A stretch of DNA of 64,000 nucleotides from Polytrichum commune (taxonomy: Eukaryota; Streptophyta; Polytrichopsida; Polytrichales; Polytrichaceae): assembly GCA_950295325.1 (NCBI GenBank), contig OX485803.1, forward strand, positions 43,229,554 to 43,293,553, written 5' to 3'. Below, one piece after another: positions 1-10,610 of this stretch. The notes beneath the pieces are model-generated. The model made no database searches, had not been told where the DNA came from, and saw nothing but the letters and a program-made list of their open reading frames with translations. Within the stretch, counting starts at the first letter, position 1. Each line of letters starts with the position of its first letter. The translations under genes and the position numbers were made by a program.

Positions 1-1831
1 TCTTGCTCAAATTTAGCCCTCAGCTCCGCCTCCCTCTCTGACTTCTTCTGTGCTCTTCCGACATACCATTCCTTCTCATCAATTTTCTTGCCATTCAAGG
101 CGTCAACAGCTTTTGCAGCATCATCAGCATGCTCAAAGTTTACAAACCCAAAGCACTTCGATTTTCCTTCAATATCCCTCATGACCACAGCACTGCTAAT
201 TCCACCATAAGCACCAAAAACTTTCCTCAGCTCCTCATCATTAGTGTTCTCCCCCAAGTTCTTCACATACACATTGTTGAACTTGGATGCTCCGCCTGCC
301 TGATCCCTTTCCTGGCGGCGTACAAAAGGCCCCACAAACACCGGCTTATCAATCAGGAGCATTCCATTGACCTTTTCGATGGCAGTCTGAGCTGCTTCTT
401 CTTGCTCAAATTGCACAAAACCATACCCCTTGGACTGGCCAGAGCCATCTGTTGCCACCTTACAAGACAGGATAGCACCAAAGGCCGAGAAAGTATCATG
501 CAAGGCCTTGTTATCAATACTCTTGTCCAGGTTCTGCAGCACAACAGAAACAACAGAGTCAGTCCATGCCATTTGAAACACGAACCCCAGATACTCCCCA
601 GGGGCCATGTCAATGAATATAATTCCACTTAGGCTTGGCACCATGTATACCTTGCTCATTCGACATAGTATCACTCAAGTTTAACGTCAAGCACACCTTA
701 CCCATTCAACCCCTTATCAATCAACTGTTGTCATATTCAATGAACATGTCAAGTAGGCATTTCTACCTTGATGAAAATATTGGCCGTGCCACTCTTGCGA
801 ATGCTGGGGTCACGGTGAGAGAACATGATGCGGATGGGCTTGCCATTCACAGCTGTGAAGTTAAGAAGCTCCAAGGCCCGTGTAGCTGCAGAATACCAAG
901 TGCAGTTTAGAAACGGTCCAAGAGGCAAACACCAGTTCATCCACAAAGAATACATCATCTATCCTTCCATCCACTCCTAAAGACTTTCTGACCCCTCAAA
1001 CTACAAACCCTTTCAAGAACGCATCAAATCGCATTAACCCTCCAGGTATGATTGCAATTTGATGTTAACGGTTACATGCAAAACGAAAACAACGACAGTA
1101 AGATACAACGATCACCAAGTGTGTTGCAAAGTTTCATCAATGCAACCTTCGCCATAACGATACGTCAGAAGGAAAGGAAGGAGAAGAAAACGAAGCGTCA
1201 TGCAAAACCTAGAACTCTTAGCCAGGACGTTCACCTTGCTGCTTTGACGCCACCCTAAAAGAACCTAACAGCATAGAGAGTGGAACCCTAGGACTTAAAC
1301 AGTCCATTCCGTTGCGCCCTCTCCAAGACGAATGTAAACTAATGAATATCCGAAAGCCACAGCAACCGTCTTAAGGCGCCGCTAAAAGATATGAACCACT
1401 TCCATACTCAAAGAAATATACTAAAACCCTCATCGTAACCTAATGCGAAGAAGGAGCAGGGAAAAACGACCTAGATAACACCAAACCCTAGACACCACCG
1501 GGGACAGGTAAGCATCGTCATCGTCAACATCATCATCAACATCAACACGCATTCGGTGACGAGCAGACGTACCATCTTGTGCGCTGTTGTAGTTGACATA
1601 GGCATAGCCCAAAGAACGCCTGGTAATGAGATCGCGGCATACCCGGATCGATACAACTGGCCCAACCTGGCTGAAAATCTCGTATAGCTGAGCTTCAGAC
1701 ACGTTGGGCTCTAGGTCTCCAACGTAGAGCGACGTAGAGACAAACTGAGTGGGAGGAGCCCCGGCAGCAGCTGCCTGTTGTGCTGCCTGCTGCTGCTGTT
1801 GCTGCTGAGCTTGGGCCTGACCCTGAGCCAT
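1..1831 (-). CDS. PABP: Cytoplasmic poly(A)-binding protein, 5' part (cut by window edge)
   Basis: Binds mRNA poly(A) tails in the cytoplasm and supports translation and mRNA stability. Three exons are visible: 1573-1831 (ATG at 1831), 767-885 and 1-533, the last running off the edge. Junctions are GT-AG (donors GTACGT and GTAGAA, acceptors CTGCAG) and keep the frame. A Gln/Ala-rich N-terminus is followed by RRM1 ([10 protein letters not shown] as RNP2, SLGYAYVNY as RNP1), RRM2 ([28 protein letters not shown]) and RRM3 ([28 protein letters not shown]), then [16 protein letters not shown], where RRM4 would follow. About 303 residues are present of the roughly 630-660 usual for plant PABPs. Exon 1 ends inside RRM1. 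The ATG is chosen because the protein opens there just before the conserved [15 protein letters not shown] block. Family assignment is very secure; the paralogue number is not assigned. Confidence 0.96.
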
Positions 1832-2130
1832 CTTGTTGATGATGATCTTACAAACGAAATGAAATGATGATCCTAGGCCGCCGCACGGGTTGAGGGGAAA
1901 AGAGTGTCACGCAAAAACTGGTGAGCACAAAACTGCGGACAGGTTTTTTCAGGTTTTCCGAGGCAAGAAGATATAATAGTCTTCCGCCTGAATGATGATG
2001 GTGATGATGGTTAGTAAAAAGTGGCGTTGCTCTTCTCTTCTTCTAAGTTTTAAGGATTTTTTATTTTTTATGGTTTTAGAGACCCTCGCTCACAGAGAGT
2101 TCCAGGAAACAAGAGCGGCGACAAAATAAA
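1832..2130 (-). promoter_or_regulatory. PABP 5' UTR and core promoter region
   Basis: Read on the minus strand, this lies directly upstream of the PABP start. A TATA-like TATTATAT sits at 1971-1978, about 140 bp from the ATG. An A-rich tract (several A4-A6 runs) occupies about 2045-2075. PABP genes of other eukaryotes are known to bind A-rich 5' UTR sequence for self-repression. If transcription starts upstream of 2075, the same could apply here; if it starts near the TATA-like box, the tract is promoter DNA. Transcription start not determined. Confidence 0.45.
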
Positions 2131-2294
2131 CGCACCGCGCCTTATCTTCCCCCCGTTGGAATCTCTGCTGCTCCAACACCACACACACCAAAAGGAGAAC
2201 AACAACACTCCGGTTCGACTCGTCCGGGCCCGAACGTTTTGATGCTTTTTTTCTCAAGCCACACCCCGCACTACAACACCACGCCACTGCCGCC

Positions 2295-2473
2295 GCAACA
2301 ACCACCACCAACGACACAATGAATACAACAACAACACCAACACCAACAACAACAACAACAACAAAAAGTGACGCAACCGGAGAGCGCGACGAATCGGTGG
2401 AACAAGATGATGATCCTGGAAACCCTACCAGATCAGCCCAGCCGGCTTCTCTCGTTCGTTCGTTCGTTCGTTC
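2295..2473. repeat. Simple repeats (CAA/CCA)n and (CGTT)n
   Basis: A (CAA/CCA)n stretch covers about 2295-2366 and a (CGTT)n tetramer run 2453-2473. They lie in the GC-richer DNA upstream of PABP and produce long but low-complexity open frames there, which I do not accept as genes. Confidence 0.85.
2420..2427 (+). promoter_or_regulatory. Telobox upstream of PABP
   Basis: AAACCCTA, about 590 bp upstream of the PABP ATG. This motif is known to be enriched in plant promoters of ribosomal and translation-factor genes, which fits its neighbour. A single short motif is weak alone, but the uL18 gene at the other end of the window has the same element repeated. Confidence 0.4.
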
Positions 2474-2892
2474 AACGGCGGCGCCGCGAAGTGTGTTTTT
2501 GTTGTTGATGTTACTACTGGTGTGCGGATGGTGCGATGCTGATGATGCTGCTGCTGCTGGGGCCTCGCCTCATGATGTCGTCGATTGGGCAGGCATGTCT
2601 GAGTGCCGAACAGGCAAGGCCGTGGCCAGAGCCTGCTGCTGCACAACGGGGGTCGAGCAACGGAGGAAGAGGGCGTGGGCGGGGGCTCTGCAACGCCAAA
2701 GAACCTCTCCCTCCCTAGGGCTCCCTCGCTTCCCCCCCTCCCCGCTTTCCTACCCTCCTCCTCCCCCTTTCCTACCCCCCACCCCTTCCTATCCCTCCCC
2801 TCATCCATCCATAACTCATTCTTCATCCTTCCCTATCTCCTTGCTCCTCATGCTCATCCATCCATTCCGTTCCATTTCCAAGACCCCTCCCC

Positions 2893-3622
2893 TCATTTGA
2901 AGAGAATCACCCTCCCCCACCCTCATCCAATCCATCACTCACTCATCCTCATGCGTCATCCAACACTTACCAACACTTACCACCACATTCACTCATGTCA
3001 TCTCATGTTTCACACGTCCACGCTCATTTGAAGACGCAGCCACCCCCTCATCCATCCATGTCTCATTCATCCTCATTTCTCATCCAACTGTTACCACCAC
3101 GCTAACTCATGTCAAATCGTGTTCACATGTTTCATTCATCCTCCGTCATCCATATCAGGACTGCGTCCCTCACTTGAAGGAAAGCAAGCAAGGTTGAGAA
3201 GGATCACCACTCTCATTCATCCGCGTGTGAATTAATCATCCATTTCTTGCTACCCACGTTTACGAGTATCATCGCATGTTCCATGCACTTTCATTCACCC
3301 TGTCGTCATCCAGATCAGGACTTCCTCCCTCATTTGAAGAAGCAGCCTCCCTCTCATTTATCCATTACTCGTTCACCCTCGTTTTATCATCCAGCTTTGT
3401 GATGATCATCTCATGTTTCATTAACCTCCATTCATCCGGTCATCGACCATATCAGGACCACTCCTCCTCCCAAACTCTTTTGAAGTATAACAACCCTCAT
3501 TCATCCACATTCTGTCATCCAACTTCCACTACAACGTTCACTCATGGCACCTCATGTTCACATACTTTCATTCATCCGGTCGTCATCCATGTTTCATTCA
3601 CATGAGTCTTCCCTCATTTGAA
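2893..3622 (+). repeat. Degenerate tandem array, ~130-160 bp unit, six markers
   Basis: The motif CATTTGAAG, or a one- to two-base variant, recurs at about 2893, 3024, 3171, 3331, 3477 and 3614, i.e. spacings of 131-160 bp. Between markers the order is similar each time: ATTCATCC blocks, CTCATGTTTCA, GTCATCCA, ATCAGGAC. The array is pyrimidine-rich on the plus strand. It lies just beyond the PABP promoter and encodes nothing recognisable. Confidence 0.7.
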
Positions 3623-3639
3623 GCAGTAAATCAGGTGCC

Positions 3640-5030
3640 AAGTCTTGGAGTGTAGGGAGAAGTCATGTTTACAAACTTACATGGCATGTTCTTTCTCATT
3701 CATCCTGCAGTCATCCAGTTTACATGCAATGGACTCCTCCTTTATTTGCAGTGTTGGAAAATTTGCAAGGGTGGCAATAAACAATCACAGGAATTCATTG
3801 TGGCTGTGTGTATATTTGTATGTATATCACTAGTTTGATGCAAAATAACTGGAATAAATTGGCCATATTCTAAATACAACACAAAATATTGGGCATATAT
3901 CTTTGAAAGTTTTGCCACACTTTGTGTTCAAATTAGTCAAGATGTGCAAAACCATGCATGAAATTTTGTCTTTCATCACTCTAAGGCCCAGTTCAGATGA
4001 GCTTCAGACTTGTTGGCAACCCTAACTAGCCCTAACTGAACAAGCATGAGCATTTCTTCACCAGAGAAGTTTGGAGCCCCCCCCCCCAATGGAAGACCCA
4101 AAACTTCTCTATCTTGTGTTGTTCAGTTGGTTGCATTGGTTGGTGACACGATAGGTTGACGATCTAAATTGGGCTTGAGTGTTGAACCATACAACACTTT
4201 GCAATGGACTTGTGTTTCAAAGATATTCACATAGAGGGCTCTCTATTCCAACACACAATATAATTATTCCCTCCTCAAACTTTGCCACGTGTCATGCTCG
4301 AATTTGCTAAGACCCACTTATATCCCATGTGAAAACTACATTCCGGGAGGGCCCTCTACAATACATGCTTTACAAAACATAACATTGAAAGTTGAGAAAA
4401 CCCTCATAAGAAGTGCATTTTTAGTTAATTTTACAGCATGAATCATCACATGTGCATAAAGCCAAAGCTTAAGAAAATCAAAACCCAACCAATCCTATCC
4501 AAGTTTTGAAGTTGGGGGGGGGGGAGGGGCAGTATTGACACTAAACATTCTTATTTAGTGTGGCATTAAAATTAGTATCTCGTGTTCGAGGTTTGTACAT
4601 AGCATCGGTCACTCAACACCTTTTAATGGATGGATGAATCAATTAGAATTGGACAGTTCTAGCTAAAATAACATGATTGAGCCAAAATATGGAGCATGGT
4701 TCTAGAATGACCAAATAGAGAAGATTCTTGATAAAAACTAAAGCAATAATTATGAATAGAGGATTTTTAATATATTTGATGTAAAAAGTAGAATTAGTGC
4801 CATTGGTATAAAAAGAAGCTTGGGGTTTGTGGGAGAGGATCTTTAGTCTCTCTCTTATGGTGGGGTGATTGAAGCGTACAACTAAATTAAATATTGTTGT
4901 TTAAGATGCGAAGCTTTTGTGACGTACAAAGCCTGAAACTAGTGTCTCATGTGCATGTATGATTTGCATTATTTTGTGTAACAAGAGAATGCGACAATGC
5001 CCAACCTCAACCTACATTACCAGCTACACT
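3640..5030. other. Intergenic, no gene seen
   Basis: AT-rich DNA with no recognisable coding sequence. It contains an 11-base C run (4077-4087), an 11-base G run (4514-4524) and a partial copy of the TTTAGTGTGG repeat family at about 4545-4640. Confidence 0.6.
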
Positions 5031-5035
5031 AAATG

Positions 5036-5215
5036 TCTTATTTAGTGTGGCATTAAAATTGGCGTGCCACATTAACTAGAGTGGTCTTCGAGACTTTGTA
5101 CACAACACCGAGTGAAAACTTGACACCCTATGAAGTTGTCATCTAGTGAGACAGAGACAATTAACATGGGTCGATGATGAGTAGTGCGGGGGGCATTAAT
5201 CATAAGTTTGTTGTG
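5036..5215 (+). repeat. MITE-like repeat family B, copy 1
   Basis: Starts TTTAGTGTGGCATTAAAATT, followed by TTAACTAGAGTGGTCTTCG and later GGGTCGATGATGAGTAGTG. The same order of blocks recurs at 10,478-10,610 and 32,139-32,310, and partly at 4545-4640. Copy 32,139-32,310 ends CCACACTAAA, the inverse of the start, so the family looks like a small inverted-repeat transposon. Copies are diverged; target-site duplications not found. Confidence 0.5.
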
Positions 5216-5772
5216 ATCAATTGTGGTATTGAAGTTGGGATTCAAGTTGGGGTGACCTTGCCCTAAGGGTAGAATCCGGGTCCAAAAAACTTGGGACCCA
5301 AAACACCCCTTAATGGACCTTATTATTGGACTTGATATCAAGCCCAAGCTCGAAGATTGGTTTCTCAACCTAGGAGGAGCACCTAATTTCTTGAACATTG
5401 GGATTGCCCAAATTTGGTAGAATTACAATGCCACAATAAGCACCACTTCATTTTCCACACCTTGACCCAAAACCCTAGTGTAACTTCCGTGTGTCCGAAA
5501 TTGTTGCTCTCAACCAATAGTATTGCTCAATTTTGGAGTTTTGTTTTGTCTAGGACCCCAATGTAAGGGGCGCTTTAAATGGGGGTTCACAGTTCGAGAA
5601 CATAAAGGACCAATTTGAAACAATTTGAGGCAAAAATTGAACCCTTGAACTAGACCCGTCCTTCCAAAATGACTCTCCAAAACATGAACTCCCCTTTGAG
5701 CTTCATACCCTCCAAAACGATGCCATGTAGGAGACACCTCACTTTGCCTCTTCTCGGTCATCGACCCCTCAT
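5216..5772. other. Intergenic, no gene seen
   Basis: Short open frames on both strands have no recognisable domain. Blocks such as CCAATAGTATTGCTC resemble the duplicated segment at 6.2-6.45 kb, so this is probably old repeat DNA. Confidence 0.5.
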
Positions 5773-6256
5773 CTAAGGGTCACTTCACACACGAGCCAAG
5801 AGCTGTGACCATGAGATTGTGAGAGCCCAAAAGAAAGTGTCCAAAATCATGGAGTGTGGTCATGGACCCTCAAGTATAGCGTGAAGTCATATGTGACGGG
5901 GCCCTCAACCAAATGCCATTTCAATGAACTTCTATTCATGCGGGTCCTCACACACGATAAAATAAAATAAACCAACGGTTGTGAGCGTTCGGGGTGCCAT
6001 GGTCTCCCGGTTTTGTGTTAGGCCTACCTCCAAGAGGTGAGTTTCAAAAATAATCCAAGTGACTATGAACATGATCCATTCGATGCCATGTAGGATTCCA
6101 TCCATGTAGACTTTACATCCATCTTGCATTCACATACTCTGTTTATCCCTCAAGCGTATGTGAAGCAAACTTGGACCGGCCCCACCTTTTCCACCAATGA
6201 GAGCACTTGAAGTGTACTAGTCACGGGCTCTCAGTCTCGTGTGTGAAGTGGTCCTA
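5773..6256. mobile_element. MITE-like element, family D, copy 1
   Basis: Imperfect terminal inverted repeats: TCACTTCACACACGAG near 5778-5793 and CTCGTGTGTGAAGTGG near 6236-6251, with GAGAGCCC (5819-5826) answered by GGGCTCTC (6226-6233) further in. No transposase is encoded. A second copy with the same termini lies at 62,325-62,668. No target-site duplication recognised. Confidence 0.55.
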
Positions 6257-6453
6257 AAGGCCTTCAGTCCAATTTACACCTTCATCTACACCATTCTCCA
6301 AGCCAATAGAATTGCTCCATTTTATTGCCCCCCCCCCCCCCCCAAGTCTCGTGTGTGAAGTGGCCCTAAAAGCCTTCAATCCAATTTACACCTTCATCTA
6401 CACCATTCTCCAGACCAATAGAATTGCTCCATTTTGTTGGACCCCCCCCCCCC
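6233..6453 (+). repeat. Two-copy tandem duplication (~113 bp) ending in C tracts
   Basis: The first unit begins TCTCGTGTGTGAAGTGG near 6235 and the second near 6348. Both continue through ACACCTTCATCTACACCATT and AATAGAATTGCTCCATTTT and each ends in a C run (16 C at 6328-6343; 12 C at 6442-6453). The first unit overlaps the right terminus of the family D element, so the duplication includes that terminus. Confidence 0.75.
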
Positions 6454-7060
6454 TCCCCTCCCCAAGCGTCCTCTGAACGGCACCCTTTCTGAGAAGATTG
6501 GAACCATGAGACGGGCCTGCAAATTAGGGCAACGCCCCCCAGTCCTCGTTCCAAAACCCTACCCTACCCTTTTCTAAGCTACCATCCCTTGCCCTCCCTT
6601 TCCCGTGAGTAACGTCCCTCCCACCCTCCTTCCTGCCTTCCCGCGCGCTCGCTCGCTCGCTCGCTCCTTCCTACCTACCTATCTACCTACCAACCAACCT
6701 ACCACGTGCCACCTGGCGCTATGTCCTCGGAGCCATGCTTGCGACCGGGTTGCGCTTCCTTCCCTGGCTTGGCTTTCACGCAGCGGCGGCCGCCTGGACG
6801 CGGTCGCTGTCGCCAGAGGGGCAGGTACCGGGTGGATCGGACGGTGGGGGAGGGACGATGGGCGAAAGACCAGGGCGCGCAGCGCAGTGTTCAGTAGAAT
6901 AGTAGGGAAGCAGGGAAGCAGGGAGAGGGAAAGAGATGGAAGGGAAGGGAGGGGGGGGGGGGCAGCGATGATAAGTTTTGGGTTAAGAATAAGTGCGTGC
7001 GCGTTGCATCCATCCTCCTCCCTCCGTTGCCCAGCGCCATCCGCTCCCCACCTGAACATG
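6454..7060. other. GC-rich low-complexity island, no gene assigned
   Basis: Much richer in G+C and CpG than its surroundings. It contains a (GCTC)n run at 6646-6667, ACCTACCT-type repeats, a NotI-like GCGGCCGC at 6784-6791 and a 12-base G run (6951-6962). Open frames of up to 158 codons exist on both strands but are low complexity and match nothing I know. It could be a promoter or a detached 5' region; it sits just upstream, in plus orientation, of the FAS1 relic. Confidence 0.4.
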
Positions 7061-7179
7061 TGGAGCTCTCGGTGCCACTAACGGTGGGAAGTGGCTGGCT
7101 GATGAATCTCATCTTCCTTCTCATCGTATGTGCTTATGATGATTCTCTTTTATGCCAGTTTTCAACGGGTCATGCGCCG

Positions 7180-7577
7180 TTTCAAGGTCCTGGGGCTCGA
7201 CATGCCCCTGTAGTTGGAGGAAGCGCTCGCCTTCGTCGGCTCGGACGACCATTTTGGGCGAGTATGTAATCTACAAACTTACCAATGGTCGTTTCGTTTG
7301 CCTGCCCACTAACGAATGACGCGGTTCACGGCCACGGACACGACGCACCTCGATGAGATGATTCATACCCTCTCTCAAAACAAAGTGGAAGCTGTTGGCC
7401 TCTACGATACTGCTGTTAGCAACTACTACGACGCCACATTGCTCTGCTCGTGCAAAAGCTTGCTTCCTTGACCATTGTATCGAAACCAGCAGGTACTTGT
7501 GGCTTGCTCATCTCAAGGAATCTACGTTGGCGCCAAATTTGCCGACTCCGGAAGGTTGTGAACCACCTGGCTTGTAA
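7180..7577 (+). pseudogene. Decayed FAS1 exon, relic of a GDSL-FAS1 gene
   Basis: The plus strand matches the last exon of the minus-strand gene at 20,354-23,711, but with frameshifts. Recognisable blocks: PLTNDAV, then in another frame TATDTTHLDEMI, then SQNKVEAVGLYDTAVSNYYD, then SSQGIYVGAKFADSG, and finally PPGL followed by the conserved stop at 7575-7577. The intact copies read FLPTNDAF, TATDTTLID, VEAVGLYHTVSNYYD, SSQGIFIG and IPPGL. The segment between SSQGI and PPGL, including the second FAS1 motif (VAIHGIDRVVIPP), is mostly deleted. The YH pair has become YD. No GDSL exon was found upstream; the GC-rich island lies there instead. The left boundary is approximate, because homology fades before 7250. 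Confidence 0.85.
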
Positions 7578-8596
7578 AAGAGGTGCGCCCCAGCATTTAT
7601 CTCACATGGGGACCCAATACCCTATGCCACGGATAGCTGAGCTGTTTTGTTGCAGACACAAATAAGATGAGATTCATTGGAAGAAAAGAGCGAAGCGTTC
7701 TCTACGACCGAGAATTGAGACACGAATAAGTATCAGGTTGGCACTAAGATGCGTACATGTGACACCGTCAGGTTTTTAAGTGCTCCTTGTTGACTCCGGA
7801 GGTCCGTGGTAGGGCCAGCCATCTGATTGCCAAGAATGGTTCGTAAGATAAACTTTGCAGCTCAATCGTACATTTCGGGAACAAATTCATTCATCATAAG
7901 TCCACTGTAGAATGACAATCAGATTTATTCCAACTCCGATGAGGTCGCGCAATTGTTTGCATTTCTCTGAGCATTGTTGTGTGAGGAAAAAGCTTGACAC
8001 GCTGATCCCCAGCACTAATCCTAGCAGCATTGTGCAGCCTGCTGGTTGAGAAGAAATTTTCGTGTTCCCATCTGTGTTCACCAAAAACTTTAAAAAAAAT
8101 CTGGATCAGATTTGTCTTTGTCATGTACAGTTAGTGCAGAGGAAATGTTTGTGTGTGAGATATAACTTACACCGCATGCGCACTTTGACTAATAAGATGA
8201 AGGATCCCCAACAACTCCGACATAACAAAACTCATAGGTGCAGCATCAGGTCATTCATCACGAACTCGTTTCTTGGATCCGTATAGAACGACACCACATC
8301 TCCGCGACAGATTTGTTCTTCACAAATTCGAGAATTATTAGGTTGCACAGTTGCTTGCATCTGTGTGAATGAGCTAAAAGCCCACTCTGCTCAAGAATAT
8401 CCTCACGATGGTTGAATTCCAGTTGAAAGGATCCAACAGGTTGCATTTTAAACATCGAGTCATATGATCGTTTGAGAAGCATTTGAATGAGAACATGTGG
8501 GCTTATCGATTCACTTATGGCTCTCGCATCGATTGATAGGAGGATATATTGGCATTGTACAGTTCAGTTAGATGTGTACCTACTGCACCAAATCTA
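7578..8596 (+). repeat. Duplicated 3' flank of the FAS1 relic
   Basis: Homologous, in inverted orientation, to about 20,353-19,250 downstream of the first GDSL-FAS1 gene. Shared blocks in the same order include TTTTGTTGCAGAC, AAGATGAGATTC, GTACATGTGACAC, CATCTGATTGC and, at the end, GCACCAAATCTA. Similarity stops near 8596 on one side and 19,250 on the other. Conservation over about 1 kb of non-coding DNA shows a DNA-level duplication, not a processed mRNA copy. Confidence 0.82.
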
Positions 8597-8599
8597 GAA

Positions 8600-10049
8600 A
8601 GCAGCGGTTCAAATTCAAAACAAAACAAATTAAAACACAAAATTAGAATGAATCGGTAGCTCCTAATTCACATATTCACTTCTGCATTTGACGTCATCCA
8701 TCCAACATTAAAAACTTGGCTCTTTGTAGGTTTGTGGTCGATTCATCTCGAATGACTTAGACTACACCAATCCAAGGTCTTTCAAACTAATTTCAGTGTC
8801 AAATCAAAATTTCAGAGTAATCTCCGGGATGTATATTATTTAATTTACGGGAGTGTCACATCTTTTGAAAGATTACTACATTGGTATGTGCAATTACGTT
8901 GCTTCCACAAATAGATTGCCTTGTTATCCATGCAAATTACATTGGGCGGACGTTAAACACCCCCCCCCCCCAACGAACTTTTCGAGGGAGGTAGATTCGG
9001 GCAGGTGTAGCCCCCCATAAAGATATCCAGATTTTATGGACTTGACCGAAAACTTTTGCCCACCCGCCCAACTTCGAAAAAACCATTGCCCTTGCATTCT
9101 TGAAGACCACTTGTCCACAAATCCCAAATTGAGTGCACTTCACCTGCAAGGTCCAAAATCCAATATATATGTTCACTTCCATTGAGGAAAAGAAAAAAAC
9201 CACTTAATGGGATTTTATTTTCAAAGTGACACCGTCAATAAAGCATGTAATTAACTTGGAAGTCAAAAATATTCAAAACCCTCATTAGCACTGAGGTTAT
9301 AATTTTGTGACTTATCATTGAAAGGGTCGTTGTCATTTTAAAAATCATGGTTTGGATTGCTCGATAGCACTCCTAAGTATGGGGGATGGTGAGTGTAGTT
9401 TCATTATTGCGACAGTTAAATCAACATGTATCACTCACCCACCAAACTAGAGCAATTGTAATACCGATCAGACACCCAAAATAGGTGTCCAATTAAGACA
9501 ACTCATTGATTTGGCCTCATCTACCTTACACCTTGTGCTACATCATAGAACACCACGATCGATATTAAAAATATTAAAAATAAAAAAATAAAAGTAAAAC
9601 GAGTTCTCCTTCACGTCGGTGCATGAACACCGAAGTTTCCGTATCAATTTCACATACGGTATCAACGCATAGCTAAGTTCCTCGTGTTTGTTTTGTTACC
9701 ATGGTCGCTCGTGAAAGAGGTTGTGTGAGTTCCTCCTTTTCCTTTTCCTTTTCCTTTTCTTCTCCACCAAGTCATTGTGTCCATGTTGTCTCCGCTTTGA
9801 TGGAAGTTACACACTATCATTGCGCAAGGTACCCTTTGGCGATGCAATGGGTTTCCCCTCAATTTGCATGTGCAAGGACCGACCGACTGTTAGCTTCATT
9901 GCCCAGTCAATGGGTACAGGCATTGTCCACTTGTGAGATTAGGGTTGCGATTCACATGCGACGAAATTCATCTACCGATCCGAAGACTATTCTTGTCACG
10001 GTGCACTTGAGGTTTTGTGGAGTTGATACGTTCAATGATTACACAACAA
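8600..10049. other. Intergenic, no gene seen
   Basis: A partial copy of repeat family A lies at about 8712-8870 (GATTCATCTCGAATGACTT block). A 12-base C run is at 8960-8971, a CCTTTT run near 9735-9760, and short AT-rich runs near 9570-9600. Open frames up to 122 codons have no recognisable domain. Confidence 0.5.
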
Positions 10050-10310
10050 GTCCAAATATAAATAAATAAAATAACCAACACCGGGCGATCCGACGTGAAT
10101 TGGAGCTTGTTGGCCCTACCATGCTCAAGAAATCCTCTTGGTGCAAGGTGGGGTTTGCTGCCTACCTTGCGGTGGGTGGGTTCTTGGCTTCCTATCTACC
10201 TAGCTAGTTTTTTTTCCTATCAAGTAGAGAGAAGATTACACATCGGGAATTGAACCGCCAACCACTGCGTTCGGAAATGGGTACCTCTTCCACTATCATT
10301 CAGTAGTTTA
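10050..10310 (-). mobile_element. Possible tRNA-derived SINE
   Basis: Read on the minus strand, an A-box-like TAGTGGAAGAGG (about 10,302-10,291) is followed 38 bp later by a B-box GGTTCAATTCC (about 10,253-10,243), the spacing of a tRNA-type internal promoter. Downstream the sequence is not tRNA-like and ends in a TTTATTTATTTAT-like run near 10,055. The A box departs from consensus, and I saw no target-site duplication or second copy. Confidence 0.35.
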
Positions 10311-10477
10311 GGGTCATCTTGGACCTCAAGTCGACGTACTTTGATAACATCCATTGTCACGAGGTGAACCTCACAAAAATTTCAAGTGGTGATATATAAC
10401 ATGGCTAGGATGTTGGATTTCTATTCTCCAACAATTCAACAACTTTGTGCAATAGATGTTGTTTTAAATACTTGGTT

Positions 10478-10610
10478 TGTGTGGAATTGAAATTGGTGTG
10501 CCATGTTGATTAGAATGGTCTTTGTGCCTTGTCATCACTGATTGCCATTTAATGAATGTGGGACGATGATGAATATTAGTGTGGATAACGCCAAATAAGG
10601 TGTTTGGTGT
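10478..10610 (+). repeat. MITE-like repeat family B, copy 2
   Basis: Contains AAATTGGTGTGCCATGTT, TTAGAATGGTCTTTGTG and GGACGATGATGAATATTAGTG in the same order as copies at 5036 and 32,139. The ends are diverged. Confidence 0.45.

Noticed and set aside
129-910. Plus-strand open frames over the PABP exons
   Set aside because: Shadows of the minus-strand PABP coding sequence.
2319-3031. Long plus-strand open frames (up to 193 codons) opposite the PABP promoter
   Set aside because: Composed of CAA/CCA repeats and C/T-rich DNA; runs of Thr, Pro and Ser with no domain. Best explained by base composition.
6605-7081. Open frame of 158 codons in the GC-rich island, with overlapping frames on the minus strand
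   Set aside because: Low-complexity GCTC and ACCT repeats keep all frames open; no recognisable protein.
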